Source: Cylicocyclus nassatus (lineage: Eukaryota > Nematoda > Chromadorea > Rhabditida > Strongylidae). From it: a DNA stretch of 64,000 nt. Position 1 is the first letter of the stretch. Each line of letters starts with the position of its first letter. The notes beneath the pieces were generated by a model. The model worked only from the letters and a program-made list of their open reading frames with translations. It did no database searches and was not told where the DNA came from. The stretch covers positions 78,571,600 to 78,635,599 of the forward strand of contig CATQJL010000223.1 of the NCBI GenBank assembly GCA_958299035.1, in the 5' to 3' direction. The translations under genes were made by a program, and so were the position numbers. Positions 31,844-58,022 of the stretch are shown here, one piece after another.

Positions 31844-32879
31844 GTGAGTCCTTTCTTGCCAGCTAGTCGGCCCGATGGCTATTAGGTGCGAGAAACATCA
31901 TATTGGGTCAACCATTACCTCGCATAACAATTTTTCGATGCCGTAAAAGTTCATAAACCTCGTTTATTAATGTTTTGATTAGAAAATTCTGCTGGAAACG
32001 CATGATGCGCATAAGTTTAAATGACGAGTACGATTTCTGTAGAAGATCGCTTAGTTTAATAGAGAATCTCTTAGATGTCGCATTCAGTGAAGCGCAATGC
32101 AAAAATGCGTAGTGTACCTTACGATTCTTCTATATGAAATGAATACCAGGCTTTTCCTCCTCGTGAAACATCCCTTCCGTGGCCCAACTTCCTGTAACTT
32201 TTCTTAGCTAATGGATTGTGTATTCCTTTCGGTGTAAATTCATTCGCTAGCTGCTTTCTGTCAAAGCTAGAGGCGCCTAACTCCGTTCTCCATCTAGCCT
32301 TAAAACCTTTCTTTTGTTCAATTTTCTAAGCGAAAATGCATTGAGCTCTCCCTTTGGACCAAATCAAGGTTATCCTCTCTTTCTTCATTACTCAAAAAGC
32401 TATCCCATCTCCCAAATCCCCTTTTCTCAAATCTTACTCGCCAAATTAACAGTATTCTCCTCCTCTTTCAAAGTATTTTCGCCTTAAAGCGTTCCTCTCA
32501 ACTTTTCCGTACCAAAACCCCAAAGCTTCTTTCTCGGATTTTTTTTCTCAAGTTATGGATGCTGACAGTTTCCTAACACTTTGCAGTGCCAAAACTCAGT
32601 ATCCTTACCGAAATTCCTCCCTCCTTCCCTTTCCATTCACTGCATTGAGAAGGTTCCCACCGCTACCTCCACCATTCTTCTGTGACAATATTCTTTTTTC
32701 AAGGGTTCACTGGCCAACTCACCAAAGTTTCCATAAACTCCAAGCTTAAGCCCGACTCTAATATTGATGGCATGCTGACGTATTAGTTCAAACGGAGCTA
32801 TTTTAGTACCGGGCCCGAATTTTGAAGTGATCCTGCTCAAATATGGTCTAGGGAGGGGGGGGGGTCTGCCAAAGCCGAT
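31844..32879. other. No gene recognised
   Basis: If gene P starts at 31.5 kb this is its first large intron. AAAATGCGTAGTGTACCTTA at about 32101 recurs near 34233 (AAAATGCATAGTGTACCTTA), so the 2.1 kb between may be one repeat unit. Confidence 0.35.
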
Positions 32880-33680
32880 TAACCATCATTTCTGTGCGGT
32901 AGCTCTTTTTGGGGCTACGGTGGGTATATGGTAGGGGGTCGAAATCATGAATTTAGCTGGAACGTGGCTTAAGGATGTTATTCGACATGCTGGTTGCAAC
33001 TATCGTGTTCTTTTTGCATTCTATATTATATTTTATGCATCCTGCCCTTTCATAAAATTATGGTATGTTTACGGTAGGCAGACAAAATCTTAAGCTTGGG
33101 TGGAATTCGGTCTAGAAGGGTCACTCTACATGCTGATCACAGGCATCATACTTTTGGGACTTTTATGGAGTTATGGTTAATGTATGGTATGAGGTCAAAA
33201 ATTCATACAATTGCCTAAAAATCATTTGTCCTGCTGGCCAAGAAAATCGTTCTTATCACGTTCTTATCTGATAAAGCCTCTAAGTAAATTTTTGTGATCT
33301 AAATAACCCGAAAAACGAAAGAAATGTCCCTCCATACGCCACAAATTACCGTAATTCCACAACAAGGCATTGATGCCGCGAGCAAACATAAAACGTGCAC
33401 ATACCGAAATTGGTGCTGAGAAAATGGCGCTATTTTGAGAAACTGTATGATATTCAGCGGGCTAAATAACCCATAGATGTAGTTTGGAGCATGATTACAT
33501 TTCCGACCACATACCTCATACCCACCGCGATCCCATTAATAGACCCGAGAATCCAGAAGTATGATACTTGCGATCAACAGGTCATAAAACTCCTTAGAAC
33601 AAGTTTAGCAATATTCATTTTGACCCCCTACCGTTTAAACCGTAGCCCCAACAAATGACGTTTTCGTAAAAAAAGAAAAC
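32880..33680. repeat. Imperfect long inverted repeat
   Basis: GGGGCTACGGTGGGTATATG and GGTAGGGGGTCGAAATCATG at the left match the inverse of TTGACCCCCTACCGTTTAAA and CCGTAGCCCCAACAAATGAC at the right. A related fragment is at about 43265-43450 in gene P. Confidence 0.5.
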
Positions 33681-34809
33681 TTCAAACGCTCATAACTCAG
33701 CGACTATTGAGGATAGGCTGTCAAGAATGGTAGCAGTGGAACGAAGAAGACAAGCTCTTGGATGAAGATGCTGTTAAAATTATGAAAATCTTACAAAAAA
33801 AGAATGGGTCTAAAATGGGGCAACTCTCACGGATACTTGCCTCCACTGGAGATGCCAATGTGAGCGAACGAAGCTGGGAGAAAAGACGAAAATTTATGAT
33901 GTCCTAATAAGGTCTTTTAAGTGGAGATACGGGCTTTTATGGCAGCCGGAGACATAATACATACCTAAAACGAAGCACAGTTCTGCATTTTGCGGCTGAA
34001 TTGCTTCGCACACGTGTTCAAGGAAAACTTGCCGCAATAGTCCTTTTCCGAAAATGTGGGCTTCGAAACTAGAAACAAAAAACAAACACAAAAAACGAAC
34101 GTAACAAATCATAAAGTGAATGCCTCTTTTATATCACCAAAGAACTAGAGGACCCGTCCAAACGCACATACCAAGGTCCTGCAGCAATGCTTTAGAGAAG
34201 GGAAGGATGCTCAAGAGTCCTTCTCTACAAAAAATGCATAGTGTACCTTACGAATTTTTCATATAAAATGATTGATATTCTTCTTACACTTGCCTACGCT
34301 TCCGATCCAGCGGGACCGTGCACCTGAATCGACAAGGTGAATGGTGCAAACCGATATTTGATTGGAACTTTGTACAAACTCAACTCGCTTCGTTTCTTCC
34401 ATTATACTTCATCCTCTCACTGTCTCTTCGTTGCCCTTCCTACTCCTGCTCCGACAGATGTCTTCCTCCTTGGCTGCCTCGCTTCGCTACAGCGCATTCC
34501 TCTTATGTGAAATGTAAATGAGCTTTACAGCTCCTTATGATTACGGAAAAAAGTTCAATTATGATTGATAAGTTTTCATGTGCCAACATGCAAACAAGCA
34601 AGTCAGTAAATCGAGAGGGCTTAATGATGTCGCGAAAAATGAATAGCCTATGGTGACCGCCACCTGGCTCATTTATAGTGGAGAGATTTTTAGCTTTATA
34701 TGTTTACTTGCAAAAATTTGTTTTTTGTAGATTCACACAAATAGATAAAGAATATTGCAAAGGATCATGCTTGTCGTATCACATAGTCTTCTATCATTGA
34801 TGGGCAAAC
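33681..34809. other. No gene recognised
   Basis: No exon or repeat recognised, apart from the AAAATGCATAGTGTACCTTA word near 34233. Confidence 0.3.
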
Positions 34810-34811
34810 TA

Positions 34812-35488
34812 CAGGGTGTCCCAAAAAATGTATCGAACGTTTGATCGTTGATATCTATCTTCCCAAGAAGTCTTTTGCCTTGCTTCAGGTACCGTTTTGT
34901 AGAGCTGGCTTCAACTTAGATTTGCATTATAGAAAGAATCACCCATCTCTCTTCATTACTGTAGGATTACGGTAGAAACTTGAAACATATGGTGCCAATG
35001 TGGAAAAAGCTGCCTTTTCAAAATTTTTCAAAAAGATGTGAAAACTTGTGTATTGGGGTTTTTATGGACGCTGAGTTCAATACTCAACTATTCACAAGAT
35101 TACGAAGCTTTCTAAAGGGTGTGACCGCACTTTTTAGGAACACTGAAAAAATGGCCGCTACCTCTTACCTGGCATAACTCTTCAATGAAGCATCATAATA
35201 AATTGGGAACTTTACAGTTATAATCAGCAACTCTAATTAGCCTAGTGTAAAAATTTTCAAGCTGTTTTGTTTCCTTTTTGGCGCAAAATATGGCCTTTCT
35301 TGCTTAAACCCTCGTTGAAGTTTCTACCGTAATCCTACAGTAATGAAGAGAGATGGGTGATTCTTTCTGTAATGCAAATCTAAGTTGAAGGCAGCTCTAC
35401 AGATTGGTACCTGAAGTAAGGGAAAAAGGATTCTTTAGAAGAAGATATTAACGATCAAACGTTCGATACATTTTTTTGGGACACCCTG
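34812..35488. mobile_element. TIR element with CAGGGTGTCCCAAAAAATGT ends, copy 2
   Basis: A 677-bp unit flanked by TA on both sides (34810-34811 and 35489-35490). The ends are perfect inverses for over 30 bases. The interior is itself roughly palindromic (TTCATTACTGTAGGATTACG mirrored). Same family as 2183-2849. Confidence 0.8.
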
Positions 35489-35490
35489 TA

Positions 35491-36210
35491 TAAGAGCACT
35501 GAACGTAAAATACCATTGAGTACATGCGTGTACTGTAATTACAAAACACAGACTTGTTAGCTCAATCAAAATCTCTATGGGCACGAAATCCGTACAGAAT
35601 ATTTTGATTGGCTGCCCTCATTGTGACTGGCCAAACTGGTGTTTGACTCATATTTTTGCTCCAATAAGAAAAATCCGCAAGTTTTATATCCATTTTTGTG
35701 TTTCTACACTCTAAATAGGCGCTTCTCGTCAAAGATGTGTATAGGATCATCGTGTTAACGATGTTGTACACATATTTCCCGTACTGCCACATCCTTCCCT
35801 TGCACACACTCCATACAGAGGCAGTGTAGCAACGGGTTTATCTCGGTTTTGAGAATTTTTATCAATTGAACCAGGAATAAGGTTGAAACTAACTAAGCTA
35901 GAAAAGACAATTGATGGTCTGCTGTCGTGGATGATGTTTGATGTCACTTTTAGGTGTGCAAATTGGAGCATTCAAGTTAAAACATCTTTGTTTTTGGGGT
36001 TTACTGCAAAACCAAACTGAAACAACCCTCACAACTTGTCTCGTATTGCTTAGAAATGGCAATTTGGCCCTTACAGATAGGCCTTGAATTATCATCTGTT
36101 CTACTATTCCTTTCCCCCCAACTCCAAAAGTGCGAATGCGATGACCTAGAAAGGCGATGAAACTGGTGCTTGACTTAGGATCAACGGGACCCGGTTGTTT
36201 AAGCCTATAC
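35491..36210. other. No gene recognised
   Basis: No exon or repeat recognised. Confidence 0.35.
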
Positions 36211-36490
36211 TTGCATCCGAATCGAATAGAAATTCGTCATTCGAATAAAACGTTCGAATATATTCGCATTCGAAACTCGATATTCGGAGTTCTTCCATTT
36301 TCGAATAATATTCGAAACCCGAATAATTGAGAAAACGGAATTTCGAATAAAATTCAAAACTCGAATAATAAAAAACACGGAAGTGAGCACAATTCGAAAA
36401 CTCGACTAATCAAAAACGAGGTTCCAAATAGATGTTATTCGAATGTTTTATTCGAGTTTCATTCGAATTTGCATCCGAATCATACCGAAT
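36211..36490. repeat. TTCGAATA-rich degenerate tandem repeat
   Basis: About twenty near-copies of words such as TTCGAATA, ATTCGAAA and CTCGAATAA follow each other with irregular spacing. The self-complementary core TTCGAA gives many alternative hairpins. Similar tracts occur at 37188-37375 and about 37675-37725. Confidence 0.7.
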
Positions 36491-37187
36491 TTCAATTGAT
36501 GCGCTACGATCAATGAGATAGTTTGCACTGCTGTTGGCACCAAATCAGCAAAAAAAGCCCGCTATCAAGTCCTAATTCATATTCCGAGTTCATATAGTAG
36601 GTGTTGACAAGCCAGTTTTTCCTCCTTTACACTGCTCATGCTTTTGGTACGCAAAGGTCCACACTAGTGCACTTGCTTGAAAACTCATGTGGCACAACTG
36701 CCTCTATTCTTTGCTAGAAATTTCGCGAATTGTTGTATTCTGAGTAAAGGACATCGCAGCTGTAATGGAGAATTATACGGTTATCATACGGTTGTGCTGA
36801 ATTTTGTAGTCATATCACTTTGCAATAAAGTTTTGTTCGATAGATGATGGGAAGTAAAATACGATACGACCTTTTGTTGATGTATAGACTTGTTGCCAAC
36901 CGTCCAATTTTATCGAATCTTGGAAAAAGCTACGGGGCTGAGAGCTGGTAGGGTAAGTGGAGCTGCTGATTATGAATAAAAATTTACTTTAAAGCTTTTA
37001 TCGTTTTTTGAAGAACTTTGAGCTATGAGGCTGGGAGTTGGTACAGGGGGTAAATGAGGATGCTGATTTTCACCGAGTTTTGCAAAATCTTGAGCTGGGA
37101 GTTGGTATAGGGGATATGAGGATGCTGATTATGAATGGATCGGCTTTAGCCGAATATGTCAGCAAATTTTAGATATGGTTGCTCCAG
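36491..37187. other. No gene recognised
   Basis: Contains related GCTGGGAGTTGGTA repeats (about 37033-37115) that resemble the inverse of CCAACTCCCAGC in the neighbouring HINE-like element. Confidence 0.35.
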
Positions 37188-37375
37188 TTATTCGATAAAT
37201 CATTCGAAATTAGAAATTCGACACCTGGTGTTTGAATATAATCGATATTCATTCATTCGATATTCGATTTTCTGATTTTATTCGGGATTCATTCATTCGA
37301 GAATTTTTAAATCTCGAATTTTTTCGATATTCGTTTATTCGAGATTTTTTATTTTCAAGTTTATTCGATACTAGT
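37188..37375. repeat. TTCGAATA-rich tract, second block
   Basis: Same word family (ATTCGATA, CATTCATTCGA, TTTATTCGA) as at 36211-36490. Confidence 0.65.
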
Positions 37376-37680
37376 TGACTTACCCGGCTCCGCCCGGCCC
37401 TGTCATTATTATATTCGTAATCAGCATCCTCGATTACCCCCCTGTGCCAACTCCCAGCCGCGTAGCTTAAATTTTGCAAAAAAATCGATAAAATCGATAT
37501 CGATCGATGACGAAAAGTAGCCTATGACACCCGCCGGGGCCCGAAGTGTATGTGTGCCAAGTTCGGTCCGGATCGATTCAGAAATGGGATTTTCTATTAG
37601 GAACATACGTACACACATACATACAGACAAACAGACAGACATACAGACAGACAAACAGACATTCAGCCTTTTATATAAGA
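37372..37680 (-). mobile_element. HINE-like element, complete copy
   Basis: Read on minus it has the full family layout in about 310 bases: CTTATATAAAAGGCTGAATG, a TCTGTTTG/TCTG/TATG microsatellite, ATAGAAAATCCCATTTCTG, GAACTTGGCACACATACAC, ATAGGCTACTTTTCGTC, and the end GGGCGGAGCCGGG plus CTAGTATC. No coding capacity. Confidence 0.55.
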
Positions 37681-38090
37681 TTCGTTTATCCGAAATTATT
37701 CATTTTCGAATTTATTCGGTACTCATTGACGTAGAGACCGTGCTTCATTATTGGTGAGGACTTTCACGCATACGTCTCGGTAAATAATTTCCGCTGAAGC
37801 TCACTCTTGCAGCTATAAATGAGGGTACAGATTTTACTGAAGAATTCTATGGAAGGAAGAAGTTGTGAAATAGGATCAAAAATTTGCTCATGTGCTTCAG
37901 TTTGAGGTTGAGTGAACCATGAATGATCTTTAGGATGCTGCGTCCCTACGACGTCGGTATTATGGATGATCGTTGTTCTTTTCATATTCACTATTGCAAC
38001 ATTACTATGCTGTTGCTTTACTATGCTTTTTATAAGATGGGTGGGTCGCAGTTAAATGTTTGTAAACCTTAACGAGACCATGTACTTTAG
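37681..38090. other. No gene recognised; upstream of gene P exon 1
   Basis: Begins with a last short TTCGAATA-type block. No exon in the phase needed by gene P was found. Confidence 0.35.
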
Positions 38091-51841
<13,751 letters not shown>

Positions 51842-51972
51842 ACACTGCTAACTAAGAATCATTGATGATCTACCAATGGACAACTTGATCAAATATAAAC
51901 TTTGCAGTGATTATTTCATTACGTTTACTCGCACCCTTATGTTTCGTGTATTGTTGTAATAGAAATCACTTG

Positions 51973-51982
51973 AATAAATAAA
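51973..51982 (+). terminator. Poly(A) signal of gene P
   Basis: Overlapping AATAAATAAA about 130 bases downstream of the stop codon, followed by a T-rich stretch. Confidence 0.65.
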
Positions 51983-52150
51983 ATTTTAACGCTGTTCAAA
52001 ATGATGACAATAACGAAGTGTGACGCCATGTACTGCCCAGTCTTGGATCATTATGCTGAGAGGAAGTGAGAGCCAAATGCCACAAAATATGTACCTGCTT
52101 GAAAAGTTTTGCGCTCTTCCCTTACTCCGGTTCTTATCCAATGAATAACC
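51983..52150. other. No feature recognised
   Basis: Downstream flank of gene P. Confidence 0.35.
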
Positions 52151-52637
52151 TAATAATAATGGGCTCAGGGTTGTTTACGTCTGCCTGTGGGAGTTTTTGC
52201 AAAACCCTTGATTTGCTTAACAAGTAAAAGCACAAACCAAGGACTCCAGCCCAAAATGTGAGCAAAACTTTTCTATGTACGCAAAATTAGCGTCAAAAAG
52301 GATGAATTGAAAATGGAAATGGTGATTTTTCAAGGTTTCGCCTAAAAATTTGTGAAGATTCTTGCTGAGGGATGTAACTTACAGTGCCATTGTTATTGGG
52401 CGATTATCAAGCCTTAATGAATTTAGTAAATGATTTAAACTCGCTTATGATTTTTTGGAGGAAACTTTCTTCTCGCAAGGTTACTGTTACATGGGAAATT
52501 TTAACAATGAGTAGTTGTTTGCAACTTATTCATGGTGATCAGCGGTGAGTTTCAGAACCATTATTATGAGTGCGGAGAAGTAGTGCAATCAGTGGAGCCA
52601 GCGCGAACCTCTGCACAGCAAAGGGGTGACGCACTGG
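52151..52637 (+). mobile_element. GT-core hairpin-end element, copy F (diverged)
   Basis: TAATAATAATGGGCTCAGGG start, a shortened body, and terminal hairpin (CCAGCGCGAACCTCTGCACA/GCAAAGGGGTGACGCACTGG). Confidence 0.6.
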
Positions 52638-53163
52638 TCTTAGATAACTCTTCACGCGGCTTGACCCTTTTTCAAAACTTCACAAACTTTCCGTTCATCT
52701 CCGTAATGTATTACGTCGGCCCGGAATTTCTGTCATTTCATATTCAAACAATCGTAACTGGTCGCTTGGACAGATGTGCTTCGTTGTAATTTTATTGGGG
52801 AGAAGAAAGCTTCTGCTTTGTAGTACTTTTAACGAGTTTTTCCGAACACTGGGGGCAGAGATAAATTGGATAAAGAAGATCATTCAAGCTTCAATTATTT
52901 TGAATTAGACCGCCAAAAATCTGAAATGTTTCAAAAAAATCCGAACTTTTCAGCAAATAAATTTTAGGACCTACTCTTTGCAATCGTAGAAAGTATATGC
53001 CGTTTGGAATACCCTGCAAAAAGTTTTGATTTTTGAGTTTATCAAAGAGTTCGCCAAATTTATTTAATTTTTTTTTTGAAATCATAACTTCTCCCAGAAA
53101 CGTCAAAACAGCATATTTTTTCGATTGCAAGAGTAGTTTAAAAAACTTATGGACTGACGATCT
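52638..53163. other. No gene recognised
   Basis: Short overlapping open frames only. Confidence 0.35.
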
Positions 53164-54298
53164 AGGTCCGTATGCACGTACATCCCCGCGGGGAGGGGAT
53201 GTGCGTTTTACCATTGAAATAATCCCGCTGGGGATCCCTCCCTACACAGACGCCCATATGTACAAAGACAATATCGGAGAAGGGATCCTCTGGGAGTAGG
53301 GAAAGTGAACCCCCTTATGCACAACGGGGATCGAGCGGGGAAATCACTTCGCTTCCGCTTTTCTATGGTAATTGTCCTCCGTTCTCAGCTTTCGACAGCT
53401 AGTCGTTTTTATTTTGTCATCGGCAATTCTTTAGTCGTTGCGATATGCGCGTCTGCTGTGATTGCCCTCCGCGCAACAAAAATAATATTTCCTATGCCCA
53501 TTAGGTTCCTGCTGTTTTCATGAATGTTGGTCACTTTCCCCCATACTGCCCATTCCAGCGTAAAGGTCTTCAACAATAGAAGTCAGGATGTCTCTGCAGT
53601 GAATGGGTAGAAGAAGTTATAGGCACTGTCAACCCAAAATGGGGTCGATGAGATTTTGATGCCTAACAGTAATGGGATCCCCAACTGTTTACTTATCCAA
53701 CTGGCGCTGGCAAAAGTCCCGAAGCTAGAAAATTGCTTCGAAAATCGCTCGGATGACAGATTCGCCATGTAGGCTCCTCCCCTTTGAGTGGATGACGTGG
53801 ATGACGTTCGTCCCGCCCATCCGTGCGCGCCCAACCAATCACCGCTCTAAAGAAATCGCTCTGCGGGTTCTGGAAACGGGGTTTTTTCGTGGTTTTCGCG
53901 GATTTCCGACTTGATATTCGGAATCAGGGGTATGAGAAGACCCTGGAACGGCAAAAACATGGAGGTAGAAATTTTGGGTGGACGGTGCTTTTATACTACC
54001 GAAAAAAGGGAGGTGGGGGCGCTGCGGCACTCAAATCAGAATTTCTATGAATGACAGAAGCTGCAACTCGTGCCAGCTCTTCATGGAGGCTGTAGCTACT
54101 AGCATATCGTCATTCCCTCAAGGGAATGATTTCCAGCGGCCATCCCTGCTATGCACGCGGGGAGGCTGGGAAAGGGATCACTCCCCGGGGTATCTCTACT
54201 CAGAATTAGGCAAATCTGCTACTTTTCCAAATTTTTTCCTTTTCCAAATTTTTTCAAGGCAGCTTGTGATAAATTAATAAGATAAAGGCAATATCCTA

Positions 54299-54893
54299 CT
54301 ATAATAACGTGCTAAGAGTGTTTACGTGTTTTTGTGTGTCTTTCTGTCTGAATGCTGTCTGTCACGAGATTCGTAAAGCGTGTTTCAGCAATCGTCCTGA
54401 GCTCAAATGCATAGCACTTGCTACTCGCATAAAAGTGCAGCATGCAAGAGCACAAGCAGATTCGTTGAGTGGGTCTCTTAGAAATCGCGCGTCAAACGGA
54501 TCCACTTTGCATTTGGCCCACAAAATTGGGTCCGTAGTTCCACTTTTTGCAGAGTGGTGGATGTTTATGGCGAATGAATGTGCAAGCTATGACCAGTCCC
54601 AAAAAAGTGATCAGAAGTCCATCATTTTACAAAAACAACGGCAAAAAGTATTGGTTGCTCAAATGGTTAATTTGCCAGGTTTTACCAGAGCATTTGACGA
54701 GATTTTTGCACAAAAATGTAGCTCACGGTGACTACTGTTCTTATGGCAACTGTCAAGACCATGGGAGAATCAAAAATCTATAAAAATTTGCGTTTGTTCT
54801 CCCGCAAAAAGTTTCAAAAAGATGACCGGTTTCACATGAAAGCCTTCGGAATGAGTAGTTGTTAACATTTTGTTCGTGATACTCGGCATTGCT
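54299..54893 (+). mobile_element. GT-core hairpin-end element, copy G
   Basis: Starts ATAATAACGTGCTAAGAGTG with a short core (TGTGTGTC, then TGTCTGTC). The body matches D closely. Its right end merges with copy H: one terminal hairpin serves both. Confidence 0.65.
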
Positions 54894-54895
54894 TG

Positions 54896-55588
54896 GAGAC
54901 GTCACCTCTGCTTCGCAGAGGCTCGCGCTGGCCCTACTTTCTGTATGCCTTAGTCATTCCAGCATAATAATGACATTGAAAAACTCACCGCGGTATGTAG
55001 CTATCACGAGTTATTCGTAAACAACTACTCGTTCTTAGAGGTTTTTCATGTGAGATCGGTATTTTCGCATAGATGAGATTTTTTCCAGAACAGATGCAGA
55101 TTCGAATAGATTTTTGGAGTCTTTATGGCTTGGCAGTCGCCATAGGGACAATGAATATTGTGGGCTACATCTCTGTGCAAAAATCTTCTCAGATGATCAG
55201 GTAAACTTTTGGCAAACTAAACATTTACGCAACTAACTCTTTTTGGGGCCATTTTCGTAAAGTAGCCAACTTTAGTTTAGTTTTTTGGGCTGAAGTCCTT
55301 GACTTTCACATTAGCTTGTCAAACATATCCATGACATCGCGAAAAATGATGGTACAGGCCCGATTTTACTGGTCAGAAGCCAAGTGGATTCGTTTGACGC
55401 GCAATTTTTGAGAGATCCATTCAGCGGATCCGTTCGTGCTTTTACATAATGGACTTTCATGATGTTAGCTTGCGCTATGCAAAATTTGGGCTCAAGAGAT
55501 TCGCTAAAACTCGCTCTACGAATTTCGTAACGAACAGACACACACACACAAAAAGACGTAAACAACCCTTAGCTCGTTATTATAAGTC
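54896..55588 (-). mobile_element. GT-core hairpin-end element, copy H
   Basis: Inverted: terminal hairpin GTCACCTCTGCTTCGCAGAG/GCTCGCGCTGG at left, start (TTAGCTCGTTATTATAAGTC) at right. Tail to tail with copy G. Confidence 0.65.
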
Positions 55589-55590
55589 AC

Positions 55591-55625
55591 CAGACCGAAG
55601 TGCCGCTTCGCGGCACTTCGGTCTG
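55591..55625. repeat. Perfect 15-bp stem hairpin
   Basis: CAGACCGAAGTGCCG, loop CTTCG, CGGCACTTCGGTCTG: a flawless stem with a stable tetraloop-like end, directly adjoining the start of copy H. It has no T-run, so it is not an obvious terminator. Confidence 0.85.
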
Positions 55626-56989
55626 GCCGTGTGTGTGCGTAGAAATGGGATGGTGTAGAAGTTTGGCACATTGCCACTTAAGGTTAGTCAAGAAGTGAGT
55701 GTCTGCAAACATCTACTAATAGCGAAAACGGGAAATAAGTGAAATTTCTATAGGTTTTACATGTTGAGGTGAATTAAATATACAGCAGAGCTGTTCTTAG
55801 CTCCCCAAATTCTGGCATATGGAAGATACACAGCTTTAGAACATCAGCTTGCTGGGTCTAAAATAGCCAAATCTGCTGAGATTGTGCAACTTGGACTAGT
55901 TTGCCATCTAAGTCATCTGGAAAACTTTTTGGAAGAAATTAAAAGCTCTTCTGTGACACTGCGCTGCAATCCCCACCCCTGTTTTCAATCTCCCCCCCCC
56001 CCCCTGCCCTGAAGGCTTATCAGCATAAGCATATTTTGCTTTCTTTCCGAAAAGTCCCCTTCAAAAGTTCTTCACGTTTTCCTAATCCCTTATTTTTTCA
56101 AAATTGTGCCACACTATTCATATTCTTGAGGTTTTTAGATTAGATATTTATCAAAAAAATCTAATCTAAAAATTTATGTATACCCAGCGAGAGTAATCTC
56201 AACCTTCCAACCCACTTTCCGCTTTTCTGTTACTTATTTTCCTCCAAATGAATGTTTTTCGAAAATTTATGCGGAAAGGTCCGCGGCCCCTTCGAGATCA
56301 GGGAAAAATCTGACACTCATTCCTTTCATTAAAAATGTCTGAATGTCCCTAATATCAATTTGTAAATTTAGCAATATCAAAGTGTTCACATTTTGCTAGT
56401 ATTCATTTACCTTTCGACTACATCCCAAAAACCATTTTTGAGCTTCTCCTCGGGACCGCTCAAAGCTGTGATCTCTGATTTGCTTGGAAACGTGCGTATA
56501 CCTTTGCCTTTGCTGGAATCAAAGTGCAAATCTCTCCAAGTTTGCCCACTCCCCCTGCTCCCCTCCCCTCTTTCGTATCAACTTCCTCTAATCTACCCCA
56601 AATCTCAATTTTGTGGTATCAAAACCACATTTTCGTACTTCCAGCCTTCAGCTCACACTGATTTATGCACCTCATCCAATGTGCTTTCTATATTTTGACT
56701 GATGTTTTCCGGAACTCTAAAACCTTGTTAGCGGAAGCTGGTATTGCTGCTCGCTTTCATATGGTAATGCATAACGAAAACAGGAATAAGTAACATTCCC
56801 CCTTTCCAGCATTTAGCTTGTCTACCAAGTCACTTTGCTGGCTAGGCTTCTCGATTAACATCACCTAAGACAGGCGCCACTATCATCATGAGCCACAGCT
56901 CGGCGCATCTGCACCGTTACATAACGACAAAGTTGTTGAAATCCGAGTCGCGACACGAAGAGGTGGGGTGGGGTAACTTACATGCATGA
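55626..56989. other. No gene recognised; insert inside copy 2
   Basis: Holds a 13-C tract (55992-56004) and a local inverted repeat (TTTTTAGATTAGATA with TATCTAATCTAAAAA-type sequence, 56132-56173). No exon recognised. Confidence 0.35.
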
Positions 56990-58022
56990 GTCATCTCTAG
57001 CGCTTTGTTATAGAGAAATGATAGCTACAATGTGCTTACTCACCCCATATGGTTACAACTATTATGTCATATAACAAATTCGCAAATTTGAATGATCAAA
57101 AATTCTTACGAATATTTGAAATTGGCAGTTATTTTGCTCGGGTTTCTTCTCGACAGGCTATTATAGAAGAAAAAGACAAAATTGCAAGCTACAGGTCGCT
57201 GAGAGAGGAACCCGGTTTTCAAAAATCTCTCATCAAATTGAACGGAATGCTTGGTGTTAGCTAATTGAAATTATAGTATCCGCTTCTCTGGCATGATCTA
57301 TACCATCGCACCCTTACTGCGTTGCAGGGGATGTCGATCTTCTTCCCTGCTTTGATGAGCTACATTCGTGCATACAGGGAGAGGAAGGGAAGGGATCCCC
57401 ACTACGGTTCGCCTTCGCCCGATCGATACCCTGAAATCAAATGCCGAATATGTGGCAGCGAAAGATTATCGCAAAGAAATAGCTAGCAAATGCTAAAAAA
57501 AGAACACAGAAACTACAAAACTGCACACTCAGAATTCTTCTGTGGGAGAAATAAGTCATAACATAATTGCTAGGAAACTATAACATAAACCGCTAAATAT
57601 CACATCGCTTCAGAAATCAAAGTTATTACTATGACAGTACGTAACGAATATAACAAAGCCTTAGAACCAGTAGTAGGTAAAAGAAGAAGAGAGCGACGCA
57701 GAGAGAGACAATGGGAGGGGTGAAAGGAATTAAAAGGGAAGACGAAGAAAAGGAACAAAGGCACACAAAATCACTATTCTTGTACATTTCATTCCAAAAG
57801 CCATTCTAGCACACAAAAATTTGCTGAAAATAGCTTTTTGGTGAGGTCTTGTGGTAGCCGTGAGCTAGATGCGACTACCGCAATGACACCATCCTCGCTG
57901 TAGGTGCAGGGGAGGGGATCGCTCCCCTTCACTCTGGCAGAGCGGGGTTCAATGAGGGGATCGTTCCCCTGGAGATCCAGCTCCCCTCCCTCTCTAGCGG
58001 GGATGTACGTGCATAAGGGCCT

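Larger units (their letters stand above)
53164..58022. mobile_element. GGATCC-rich TIR element, copy 2, split by nested insertions
   Basis: Inverted relative to copy 1. 53164-54290 corresponds to the right part of copy 1, and about 56990-58022 to its left part, with the same words in the same order. Termini are AGGTCCGTATGCACGTACAT and GTACGTGCATAAGGGCCT. Between the two parts lie two GT-core elements and about 1.4 kb of further insert. Confidence 0.65.
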
